A DNA stretch of 64,000 nucleotides. It comes from Streptomyces albus subsp. albus. GTDB lineage: Bacteria > Actinomycetota > Actinomycetes > Streptomycetales > Streptomycetaceae. Below the pieces are notes generated by a model. It had not been told where the DNA came from, made no database searches, and saw only the letters and a program-made list of their open reading frames with translations. Below are positions 18,865-26,880 of the stretch, piece by piece. The position numbers and the translations under genes were made by a program. Location: contig NZ_JODR01000024.1 in the NCBI RefSeq assembly GCF_000725885.1, positions 1 to 64,000 on the forward strand, given 5' to 3'. How positions within the stretch are numbered: position 1 is the first letter of the stretch; every line of letters starts with the position of its first letter.

Positions 18865-19818
18865 ATGACCACCATCAGCCGCCGGACAACCTCCACACCC
18901 CGCGAACTCACCCGCGTCGGTGACCGCATCTCCTTCGTCTACCTGGAGCGGTGCACCGTCCACCGCGACGACAACGCCATCACCGCCACCGACACCGACG
19001 GCGTCACCCACATCCCCGCGGCAACCATCGGCACCCTTCTGCTGGGACCCGGCACCCGCATCACCCACCAGGCCATGTCCGTCCTCGGCGAATGCGGCGC
19101 AGGCGTGGCGTGGGTCGGCGAACACGGCGTGCGCTTCTACGCCGCCGGCCGCGCCCTCACCCGCTCCTCCGCCCTGGCCGAAGCCCAGGCCACCGCATGG
19201 GCCAACCGGCGCACCCGGCTGGATGTCGCCCGCGCCATGTACCGGCTGCGCTTCCCCGACGACGACCCCGCCGGACGCACCCGCCAAGAACTCCTCAACA
19301 TGGAGGGCCGCCGGGTCAAGGAGTGCTATCGCCGGGAATCCGCACGCACTGGCGTGCCCTGGCGGCGCCGCGAGTACCACCACGGCGACTTCTCCGCAGG
19401 CGACGTACCCAACCAGGCCGTGACGGCAGCAGCCCAGTGCATGTACGGCATCGCCCACGCGGTCGTCACCGCCCTGGGCTGCTCACCCGCCCTCGGCTTC
19501 GTCCACTCCGGGCACGAACGCTCCTTCGTCCTGGACATCGCCGACCTGTACAAGACCGACATCGCCATCCCCGCAGCGTTCGAAGCGGCAGCCCACGGCA
19601 GCGACGACGTCGCCACCCGCACCCGACGCGCCCTACGCGACCGCATCAACAGCACCGCCCTCCTCGACCGCTGCGTCCGTGACATCAAACACGTCCTCAA
19701 CTACGAGGAACGAAGCTCCACCCGTGCCGAACCCGACGCCGACCGCATGACTGTCCAGACCGACGGCGACGTCCACATCGACAGCGGACGCAACCACGGA
19801 GAAGAGCCCCTCTGGTGA
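18865..19818 (+). CDS. cas1: CRISPR integrase Cas1, type I-E
   Basis: A 317-residue Cas1, the metal-dependent integrase that inserts new spacers with Cas2. The catalytic acid and base positions are intact: Glu in NMEGRRVKECYRR, His in LGFVHSGHERSFVLDIADLYK and Asp in the same block. Length is usual for the I-E subtype (about 300). It overlaps cas2 by four bases. No frameshift or missing active-site residue is seen, so the protein could be functional even though the interference genes are gone. Confidence 0.95.
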   Translation: MTTISRRTTSTPRELTRVGDRISFVYLERCTVHRDDNAITATDTDGVTHIPAATIGTLLLGPGTRITHQAMSVLGECGAGVAWVGEHGVRFYAAGRALTRSSALAEAQATAWANRRTRLDVARAMYRLRFPDDDPAGRTRQELLNMEGRRVKECYRRESARTGVPWRRREYHHGDFSAGDVPNQAVTAAAQCMYGIAHAVVTALGCSPALGFVHSGHERSFVLDIADLYKTDIAIPAAFEAAAHGSDDVATRTRRALRDRINSTALLDRCVRDIKHVLNYEERSSTRAEPDADRMTVQTDGDVHIDSGRNHGEEPLW

Positions 19819-20174
19819 CCGTCATCATCCTCACCACCTGCCCCGCCGGACTCCGCGGTTTCCTCACCCGCTGGCTTCTCGAACTCTCACCCGGCGTCTT
19901 CCTCGGTGCCCCCTCCGCCCGCATCCGGAGCATCCTGTGGGACGAAGTCCGCCAGTACGCCGGGCAAGGCCGCGCACTCCTCGCCTACCAGACCGACAAC
20001 GAACAAGGCTTCGCCTTCGAAACCCACAGCCACCCCTGGCACCCCATCGACCACGAGGGACTCACCCTCCTCCACCGCCCCACCACCACCCCCAGTGCGC
20101 CGGCTGCCGCTCCCGATACCCCACCGCGAGGCTGGAGCAAGGCAGCCCAACGCCGCCGCTTCCGACGCACATAA
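19815..20174 (+). CDS. cas2: CRISPR-associated protein Cas2, type I-E
   Basis: A 119-residue Cas2 of the I-E type: MTVIILTTCPAGLRGFLTRW at the start, the PGVFLGAPSARIRSILWDEV block and a C-terminal tail rich in Pro/Ala and Arg. It starts with GTG overlapping the end of cas1 and would form the Cas1-Cas2 adaptation complex. The array begins 91 bases after its stop. Confidence 0.94.
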   Translation: MTVIILTTCPAGLRGFLTRWLLELSPGVFLGAPSARIRSILWDEVRQYAGQGRALLAYQTDNEQGFAFETHSHPWHPIDHEGLTLLHRPTTTPSAPAAAPDTPPRGWSKAAQRRRFRRT

Positions 20175-20264
20175 CCCGCCCAGAAACAGATGCCCCATAT
20201 GCCCGACTCGGCGAAAGTGAGTAAAACCCGCCCCCACCCGCAGTAAAACCCCACGTCGCGCCCT
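20175..20264 (+). promoter_or_regulatory. Putative CRISPR leader
   Basis: A 90-bp stretch between cas2 and the first repeat, richer in A than its surroundings, with AGTAAAACCC at 20219 and again at 20242. Its place next to the best-preserved repeat fits a leader carrying the array promoter and the spacer-insertion site. No exact promoter elements are assigned. Confidence 0.55.
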
Positions 20265-20410
20265 GTGCTCCCCGCGCCCGCGGGGATGGTCCCCACATAC
20301 GGCCGTACTTCGCGCGTTACAACGTGTGCTCCCCGCGCCCGCAGGTTTGGTCCCACGAGGCACGGATGGGCTCCGCCCAGTACGTGGTGCTCCCCGCGCC
20401 CGCACGGGGG
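20265..20410 (+). CRISPR. Short type I-E CRISPR array, three repeats and two spacers
   Basis: Repeats at 20265-20293, 20326-20354 and 20387 onward; the two spacers (20294-20325, 20355-20386) are both exactly 32 bases. The 29-base repeat begins GTGCTCCCCGCGCCCG and ends GATGGTCCC, the usual Streptomyces I-E form with a CCCCGC/GCGGGG hairpin. Repeat 2 carries changes that break the hairpin (CAGGTTTGG for CGGGGATGG) and repeat 3 matches for only about the first 17-24 bases, so the array decays away from the leader. Beyond it, 20411-20748 shows no gene. Confidence 0.9.
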
Positions 20411-20748
20411 AGGGCTTAGCCGTCGCTGCGTGGCTCGGTCCTCCGAGGCGACCGCTACCGTCGCCTCCTTCTTTCTGCTCTCACCGGCTCCCGTCCTGCG
20501 GTTCTGAGGGCGAGGCGGTGCAGCTGGAGTCCTCTGCGTCCTCAATCGCCGAGTGGCCTCGCGGCCCCGGTAGCCGGCGCTCGCGTTTGGTGCCGCTTGC
20601 TACGTGGGCCGGTATTGATCGGCCCGTGCGCGAGAGGCAGGGGCCCATGCGCGCACGGGCTAACGAGGTGATATCCCCTCTACCCTTCTCGTTGGCAATT
20701 GGAAACTTCCGTCAGGGTCCGTCTTCGACAGGGGGTGCACCGGGGTCC

Positions 20749-21117
20749 GTGAAGTACACCGCGCTCGGGGAGCGGATCAAGCAACTGCGGGGCCGGATCA
20801 TCCAGAACGCCCTGGGCTTCCTGTCCGAAGCGCTTCGGGTCGCCCGCGCATCTGGGATGCCGGGGAAACACCCCGACGAAGCCGTTGTCGTGCTGGACGA
20901 TGACCACGTGGGCGTCCTGTCGCGGATAATCCACGATCACGCACCGCTCGGCGTCACCATCACGGAGCGGAACCTGGTCGAGGAGATCGACCAGGTGGTC
21001 ACCCAGACCCTCGTCCGGTCACGGAACAACGCCGACGACCGGAAGCGCGGCGTCCGCCGCGCCATCGCCGCGGTCTTCCGCCGGTACGTGCTGAAGCCGG
21101 TTGGGGGAGCCGTATGA
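20749..21117 (+). pseudogene. C-terminal fragment of a type I restriction HsdR-like subunit
   Basis: A 122-codon open frame (KYTALGERIKQLRGRIIQ at the start, then VVVLDDDHVGVLSRIIHDHA and ITERNLVEEIDQVVTQTLV) resembles the C-terminal helical region of type I restriction endonuclease subunits, which in full proteins runs about 1,000 residues. The nuclease and helicase parts are absent, and no hsdM or hsdS is near. It could still be translated from GTG 20749, but it is most likely a deletion remnant of a lost restriction system. Confidence 0.55.
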
Positions 21118-21181
21118 CTCTACTGTCCCTGCATCGAAGCCCACTACCTGGTTGATTGACGAGAGTACGGGGAGGCCCAGC

Positions 21182-21223
21182 GCGCAGGGCGCCTGCCGGG
21201 CCTCATAACGCAGGGCGCCTGCA
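21182..21223. repeat. Direct repeat of a 14-mer, CGCAGGGCGCCTGC
   Basis: Two identical copies 27 bases apart; the core GCAGGGCGCCTGC is itself an imperfect palindrome and part of it (GGCGCCTGC) recurs at 21276 in the tRNA-like fragment. They lie in a gene-free stretch 21118-21520 that otherwise holds only the tRNA remnant. Confidence 0.6.
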
Positions 21224-21261
21224 CTCCGCAGGCTGGGAGGAGTGCTGCTCTTCAAATTGAG

Positions 21262-21307
21262 GCGGGCGTTGAGAAGGCGCCTGCTCCATCCACTGAGCTA
21301 CGGGGAC
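21262..21307 (-). pseudogene. 5'-half remnant of a tRNA-Arg(UCU)-like gene
   Basis: Read on the minus strand the sequence has an acceptor 5' strand (CCCCG), TA, a D arm (GCTCAGTGGATGGAGC) and an anticodon arm with CCTTCT, as in tRNA-Arg with a UCU anticodon. The similarity ends at the anticodon loop; no variable loop, T arm or acceptor 3' strand follows. Such half tRNAs are left by integration or excision of elements using tRNA genes. It is not a functional tRNA. Confidence 0.55.
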
Positions 21308-21520
21308 TGACCTGCGGAAACGCGTCTTCCTCCTGTGGTCCTCCGAGTCGTGGGGGACGTATGGGGGAAGCGCGACCCCTCGGGGGCTCGGGGGCATACG
21401 TGCCTCCTGGTACGAGCGTAGGCAGGCTCTCACACCATCTTCACGTCCCCCCCCCGGCCTTCTGCGGAAACAATCCGGCCCCTGACCGGTGTTGGAGCCC
21501 TCCGAGCCGAGGAGGGGAAG

Positions 21521-22410
21521 GTGCCGGGCCTGAAGTTGTTCCACACGACCGAGAGCGGCATGACCGAGGTCATGCCGCGTCGTGCTGAGGCCGAGGCGGA
21601 CGTGCAGCGCCTTGTCGAGGCCCATATGGAGACGCTGCTGGGGGTCCGGCTTCTGGCGAGCGAGTACGTACTCGACTGCCTCGATGGCGGACGGATCGAC
21701 TCGCTGGGGCTGGATGAGAACAACGCTCCCGTGATCGTCGAGTACAAGCGGGGCACCGATGCCGGAGCGATCAACCAGGGCCTCTACTACATGGCCTGGC
21801 TCATGTCCCACAGGGGAGCCTTCCGGCGGCTGGTCCGCGACCGGCTCGGGGCCTCCGCCGCATCCCGGATCCTGTGGAGCGCACCGCGGTTGATCTGCGT
21901 GGCCGGCGACTTCACCCGCTATGACGCACACGCTGTCCGCGAGCACCGGCACAACATCGATCTCGTCCGTTACCGGTACTTCGGTAGCGAGCACTTCGGC
22001 CTGGAGACTGTGGCCTCGGCCACCGGTGTTCCGGGCGTCGGCAAGCGGAGCCGCGATGCGCGACCGGGTCCTCTTCCAGCCTGAGGCCGGGCGGCACGGT
22101 GGCCGGGTTGGCCGAGGCGGTCGACCGGGCACTGCTCGGTCTGGGAGACGGTGTCACCAGGGTCCGGCGCCGGCAGTACACCGCCTACCGGCGGTTGCGG
22201 AACCTCGCCTGCGTCTGCCCGCCGCAGCGGACCAAGCTCCTCGTCTACCTGAAGGCCGATCCTGACAAGGTCGGCCTGGTCCCGGGCTTCACCCGGGACG
22301 TGACAGGGCTGGGCCACCACGGCACAGGCGAGCTGGAGGTGCAGCTGCGCACCGAGCGGGCTCTGGAGCGTGCGATGGAGCTGTTCCGTGTCAGCCATGC
22401 AGCGGCTTGA
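21521..22410 (+). pseudogene. Frameshifted endonuclease-like/DUF5655 protein gene
   Basis: Two open frames make up one family protein. The first (21521-22084, from GTG behind GGAGGGGAA) encodes MPGLKLFHTTESGMTEVMPR and the endonuclease-NucS-like core (APVIVEYKRGTDAGAINQGL). The second (about 22085-22410, starting around GGTVAGLAEAVDRALLGLGD) encodes the DUF5655 domain (RTKLLVYLKADPDKVGLVPG, HHGTGELEVQL). In homologues both are fused through a short linker, so a frameshift near 22040-22090 has split the gene. The two pieces could conceivably still be made separately, the second from a start at 22099. Confidence 0.8.
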
Positions 22411-22517
22411 CCGGTGCTTCTTCCGCGGTGGGCGCTGCGCGCGAGGTGGTGTGTCCTTGAAGCGGTTCCTTCCGGTGTGGCGTGCAGAAAATGGCGGTGG
22501 AGTACCGGCGGTGCGAG

Positions 22518-22548
22518 GAATTTCCCGGTTTGGCCAACCGGGGAATTC
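22518..22548 (+). terminator. Hairpin terminator downstream of the DUF5655 remnant
   Basis: A 13-bp stem (22518-22530 with 22536-22548, one G-T pair) around a 5-base loop. No gene is seen in 22411-22862; the last 50 bases hold the toxin gene's ribosome binding site. Confidence 0.7.
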
Positions 22549-22862
22549 GTGTTAAGCAGCCGTACCCCGGGACCAAACCCGACGCACCACCCATCTGACG
22601 GGCCGCGAGCTGCGCACCCTCCCTGCTTTCCATCACCGTACGCGGCAGACAGGTTGGTGAAGGCCCACCTTCGTCACCGGCAGCCCGACGGGAAATCGAC
22701 GTGAACTCGCTTGTCGAGGGGGAGGCGAGCCGACGACGGACGGATCGTCCGCACCTGGCCCCATGTGCAACCGCCACCAATCCAGCTGCCACGCCCGTAA
22801 CCACGTCGCTACACTCGGAAGTTCTTGCGAACCGGGGGAGAGGTACGAGCAGGGGGCGGTGC

Positions 22863-24545
22863 GTGTCGTTCGAGGAGGAGTGGGCTCAGCACAAAGAGGC
22901 GGGGGCACAACGGGCCGTTCAGATGCGGCTCAATCAGACACCTGACGGTGACTACCGTCCCGGCAGGCAGGAGCCGCCGGGACGGAAAGAGCAGCTGAGA
23001 ATAACGACAGGGCAGCTGATCGACTCCTCCTGGGGGATGCTTCAGCTGCGTGACCTGACGTACAACGGGCTGGACGCGCTTGTCATGGAGTTGTCGGAGC
23101 AGCGCGGTATGGCGGGGGACGACGATGCGGGCAACGCTTTCGCGACCGGCTACAACAAGGCGGCGCGTACCGTTGTGGACAAGCTCAGCTTCGTCTCCTT
23201 GGTGATGAGCGGCGGTGCCGGGGCTCTGCTCGATACTGCTGTGGAGTTCCTCAAGAACGAGGACGACACCGCCAGGCGGCTGCTCCAGGCTACGGACAGC
23301 CCTTCCATGGGGGTCGCGCCACAGCCGTCTCCCATGGATTGCAGCCCTCGGCCCAGCCGCAGCGGGGAGGAACTGCCCGAGATTACGGGCGAGACGGGTA
23401 AGTGGGACCGTTGGGTCGAAAACGACAAGTTCCGCGGAGACCCTGGCAAGCTCCGCAGAGTGGCCGGAACGTGGCGTGCGGCGCAACGGCTGCTCGTCGA
23501 TGCCTTTCATGAGGCGCAGGGGTGCTGGTACGGAGCCAATCTCGGCCAGGAGGGTCTTACCGCCGACGCCATCGAGAAGTTCTTCAAGAGGTTCATCGGC
23601 CAGGACAGCGAACCTCCCGACACGGTCTCGGAGGATACGGAGCTGATGGCCAACCTTCCGGCAGCATGCGCCACTCTCGCAAAGGCATGTGACGCCTACG
23701 CCGACCACATCGAAAGCTGCCGCGGACAGGAAGCGCTGGACCGTGACCCACTCCTCGGCGGGGGTTCGTGGAACCCCTTGGACAACCCTCGTTGGGGCGG
23801 CAACGGAGAGGACGGCGGCCTCCACGACAAGGTCTCCGGCGACGCGGCAATCACCCGGCTCGCGCATGTGGCACCTGCCTTGGACCACTCCCAGAAGCGG
23901 GTGGTCATTCCGCGCCCCGATCCCGGGCCGTCGCTGCCCGGACTCCCCGGCTTCCCCCTCCCCCTGGTCCGCGTCCCCACCCTGGTGCCGGCCGCCGCTT
24001 TCGGCGCTCCGAAACCTGGAGAGCCCCGCCGCCCGCCAATAGGCCCGCCCAACCCGCCGGACCCCCGCTTCCCTCGGCTTTCACCCGGCGAACAGAAGAA
24101 CTTCCGCACCTGGTTGCAGTCGTTGAATGAAGGCCACATCTCGGGCGGAAAGCCTGCGGAGGTCGCCTACCAGAAGAGGATTGCTGGTTACCCCGAGTAT
24201 GAAGTGCCGATCCCGAAAGGGATCAGTCCCCGGAGCACTCTCATGGTGGACGGCTTCCGGGCGACGGACGGTATGGCGGTCGAGGCCAAGTTCGTGAACA
24301 GACCTGATGAGCCGTGCTACCGGAGAGTGGAAGACCTGCGAAAGAGTCACAACGACGGGAAGAAGGACTTCCTCTACGAGAAGGACCGTGTGGAACTACG
24401 GAGGTACGCTGCGGCACTGGGGGACCCGCGCAACAAGGAGATGAGGGGAGTCGAGACGGTGACCAACAACAGAGAGTCTGCCCCCTACTGGCGTGTGATG
24501 ATGGCGGCCTATGGCGTCAAAGGCTACGCGCGATACGTGCCTTGA
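22863..24545 (+). CDS. Polymorphic toxin with C-terminal restriction-endonuclease-fold domain
   Basis: A 560-residue protein in three parts: an N-terminal helical region (about 1-150: SFEEEWAQHKEAGAQRAVQM, LIDSSWGMLQLRDLTYNGLD), a second helical region (about 180-330) resembling WXG/LXG-type export domains, a Pro-rich linker (about 360-410) and a C-terminal domain (about 410-560) matching the REase-fold toxin-2 type, with the nuclease E-x-K motif in MAVEAKFVN (Glu474, Lys476). It probably cleaves DNA or RNA in competitors and may leave through a T7SS, such as the one encoded 12 kb downstream. Start GTG 22863 behind GGGGGCGG; the frame is open further upstream, but there the sequence is Streptomyces-atypical. 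Codon usage is less GC-rich than in neighbours. Confidence 0.82.
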   Translation: MSFEEEWAQHKEAGAQRAVQMRLNQTPDGDYRPGRQEPPGRKEQLRITTGQLIDSSWGMLQLRDLTYNGLDALVMELSEQRGMAGDDDAGNAFATGYNKAARTVVDKLSFVSLVMSGGAGALLDTAVEFLKNEDDTARRLLQATDSPSMGVAPQPSPMDCSPRPSRSGEELPEITGETGKWDRWVENDKFRGDPGKLRRVAGTWRAAQRLLVDAFHEAQGCWYGANLGQEGLTADAIEKFFKRFIGQDSEPPDTVSEDTELMANLPAACATLAKACDAYADHIESCRGQEALDRDPLLGGGSWNPLDNPRWGGNGEDGGLHDKVSGDAAITRLAHVAPALDHSQKRVVIPRPDPGPSLPGLPGFPLPLVRVPTLVPAAAFGAPKPGEPRRPPIGPPNPPDPRFPRLSPGEQKNFRTWLQSLNEGHISGGKPAEVAYQKRIAGYPEYEVPIPKGISPRSTLMVDGFRATDGMAVEAKFVNRPDEPCYRRVEDLRKSHNDGKKDFLYEKDRVELRRYAAALGDPRNKEMRGVETVTNNRESAPYWRVMMAAYGVKGYARYVP

Positions 24546-24577
24546 GTAGAAATGCAGCGAACAGTGGAGGTGCTCCT

Positions 24578-25033
24578 ATGCCAGAGATCGATGTCACCCA
24601 GCTCCGCACCATGTACGTCTTCAGCCCCGAACGCAGTGAAGAGTGGGACGGGTTTTTCGAGCAACTTCCCGAGGCGCTTCAGGAACGAAGAGCTGGGGAG
24701 TTCGTGCGCGTTGACCGGTACGATTCAGGGCCGGGGCCGCTCGGAACATGGATGACTTTCGGGTTCACTCTGGACCAGGAGATTTTCGAATGCAGCGCTC
24801 GGCCCTCCCCTCCGGGCGTGGCGATCAAAGAAGCGACGTCAGCAGATGCAGCCACCTTCGTCACGTGGCTTCGTAGTCGCGTCGTGCCGACAGAAGCGTC
24901 TCTCACCTTCAATACCGAGTGGGGACTGGAGGAGGACATCCCTGATCAAGAACTGTCCCACGCCTCGCCTTCTGATGCTGTCCATCTGTTCGAGGAACAT
25001 CTGCGGGAAGTAGTCGTGACAACCGACGAATAG
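24578..25033 (+). CDS. Probable immunity protein for the adjacent nuclease toxin
   Basis: A 151-residue acidic protein (MPEIDVTQLRTMYVF at the start) with no recognised domain. It begins 32 bases after the toxin with a good ribosome binding site (TGGAGG), on the same strand. Position, small size and acidity are those of immunity proteins in polymorphic toxin systems. Its third-position GC content is clearly lower than that of the core genes, which suggests transfer. A gap with no gene follows to 25297. Confidence 0.65.
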   Translation: MPEIDVTQLRTMYVFSPERSEEWDGFFEQLPEALQERRAGEFVRVDRYDSGPGPLGTWMTFGFTLDQEIFECSARPSPPGVAIKEATSADAATFVTWLRSRVVPTEASLTFNTEWGLEEDIPDQELSHASPSDAVHLFEEHLREVVVTTDE

Positions 25034-25297
25034 GTGCCCGCAGGAGGCCGCCCGGAGACCAGCCCCCATATCTCGTGTCATTCTCGGGAGTTCATACCCT
25101 TCCACCCGAACCGAACAATCCCGCTCGGAAGGATGGCGTCTCGGCCAGAAGCGAGCAGTTGCTCCGTGCTCGGGTGAAGATTCTGCGCTGTCGCCTGTGC
25201 GTCAGCTGTGGACGGTCGGTTGACTTTCAGCGCATCCCATGGCGTGATCGACGTCTCCTTCGGCCTCATCGATGCAGTTGGCGCATTGGTGGCCTCC

Positions 25298-26369
25298 TCA
25301 GGTGGGTATCGGGCGGGTCGGGGACTGGGCGGCGTGGGCGTCGAACTCCACGCCGCCGCTGTTGCCGGGCGCGCTCCAGCGCATCCGGCGATCGTCGACG
25401 GCGGGTGTCCAGTCGGTGTCGCCCAGGGCGCGGATGGTCACAGCGACGGCTTTCGCGGTGAGTGCGCTGTCAGGGGCGGGGGTGTCGCTGTCGGCAAGGC
25501 TGGTCAGCAGCGTGTCCAGGAGCTGGGGCGGTGTGGTGGCGGTGGCAGTGGCGTGCCAGAGGCGTTCACCGACGGGTGAGGTGTACTCGGCGATGGTCCA
25601 GGCGGTCTCGCGTGGATCAGCGTCGTGGATGAACTCCGGACGCCGGCTTGGCTTTCGAGCACGGCGTATGTGGCGTCGTCCGGGGACGGGCGGTAGCGGT
25701 CCCGGTCACGGTGGTCGTCGAGGAAGCGGCCGAGGAGGGCCTCGTGGTCGCCCGGGCCGGCGGTGCGGAAGGTCTCTGGCTGGGGGTCGTGCGGGCGCTG
25801 GGCCTTGGCCGGGTGGATGCCCGCTCGCACGAGGCGGGCGGTTTCCTCGGTAGTGGTGGCGGGGGCGGGGCCGGGCCGGACCGCGTCGTCGTGCCGGCGT
25901 TTGAAGTCTTCGAGGGCCTCGGCGGGTGTGTCGTAGGTGGTCTCGATGGTCCGGAGATGGTCTTCGCCGTGCAGGTGGACGCTCTTGCCGTTGCGGCAGG
26001 TGCCGACCGCGACGGTGGTCCATCCGTCCTCGGCGTGCTGGTGGATGACCAGGCGGCCGGATCCGATGTCGTCGAAGATCTCCTGCGCCTCTGCTGAGAC
26101 TTCCCGGACCTCGCCACGGGTGCACCAGGGCACGGGGTGGCCGGGATGCCTGCATTTTCCAGGGCCTTGGCCGCCTGTGCGGCGTAGTAGGGCTCCTCGT
26201 GGTCGATGCGGGCGAGAATCAGAGTGTCCGGTCCGGTTTCCCGGAATCCGTAGGAGGTGAGTACGCCGTGGGCCAGGACGGTGCCGTTGCCGGTGAGGGT
26301 GGCGGTGACGGCGTCGGTGCGCGTGGGGGCCAGGTCGAGATGGATGCGGGCTTCGGACGGAGAGGGCAC
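25298..26369 (-). pseudogene. Multiply frameshifted DUF317-domain protein gene
   Basis: Three reading frames on the minus strand join into one recognisable Streptomyces element protein: frame A from 26369 (ARIHLDLAPTRTDAVTATLT, LARIDHEEPYYAAQAAKALE), frame B about 26150-25630 (MPWCTRGEVREVSAEAQEIF, GKSVHLHGEDHLRTIE, GPGDHEALLGRFLDDH), and frame C to the stop at 25298 (WTIAEYTSPVGERLWHATAT, MRWSAPGNSGGVEFDAHAAQ). At least two frameshifts separate them, and the protein stops before the second DUF317 repeat usual in the family. DUF317 proteins accompany transfer genes of actinomycete integrative conjugative elements. Confidence 0.8.
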
Positions 26370-26484
26370 GGCGGGTGCGGTTCTTCTGTGCGCGGGGTCA
26401 CAGGCGCGGCTCCTGGCGGAGGGAGCGCGCGGTGGTGGGGAGCGGGTGTGCTGTTGGGGCGGTGGTGCACACGGGAGGCCCGGC

Positions 26485-26720
26485 CTAGGGAGCGGACGGT
26501 TCGCGGGCGTGTCCGGTCGCAGCGGGTGGGGGCTGGGTGGCGCGGGTCCAGCGGGTGCGGGTGGCGGTCAGGTCGGCCAGGGCGCGGCGGCTGCTGAGGC
26601 GCATCTGGGGCGGGGTGGTGGCCGCATCGAGGGTGTATGCGTCGATGCGTCGTGCGGCCTGGTGGTACCAGCTCCCGGACGGCGCGTTGAGAGCGCGGCG
26701 GCCGTTGCACTCTTCCCCGT
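26485..26720 (-). pseudogene. C-terminal fragment of an unidentified protein
   Basis: The minus strand reads RRALNAPSGSWYHQAARRID, then TTPPQMRLSSRRALADLTAT and a Pro/Ala tail to a stop at 26485. It looks like genuine coding sequence, and its place just upstream of the DUF317 gene on the same strand suggests it belonged to the same element operon. No start is visible; the 5' part appears lost near the island's right end. No family is recognised. Confidence 0.3.
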
Positions 26721-26787
26721 CACGGCCAGCGTGTCGTCGGTTCGGGTGCGGGCGGCCTGTCGCGAAGCGCGACGATGAATTGTTTGG

Positions 26788-26809
26788 CGTGACGCTCGTT
26801 TGACGCTCC
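26788..26809. repeat. GACGCTC arm repeats at the right end of the island
   Basis: CGTGACGCTCGTTTGACGCTC here closely matches CGTGACGCTCATTTGACGCTC at about 17547-17566 near the left end, in the same orientation. Paired sites just inside both att copies suggest arm-type binding sites of the lost integrase or excisionase. Confidence 0.65.
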
Positions 26810-26880
26810 GGGCTCCCGTACGTGGGACAACCGGCGGACAGATTGCCTCTGACCTGGATTTTTTCCTGCCTCGTCCAGGG

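Noticed and set aside
20387..20410. Fully functional third CRISPR repeat
   Set aside because: Only the first part matches; the second half of the hairpin and the GGTCCC end are lost, so it is called degenerate.
26257..26778. Plus-strand gene near the right end of the island that could be an integrase
   Set aside because: The frame has no tyrosine or serine recombinase motif and is the complement of the DUF317 remnant and the protein tail.
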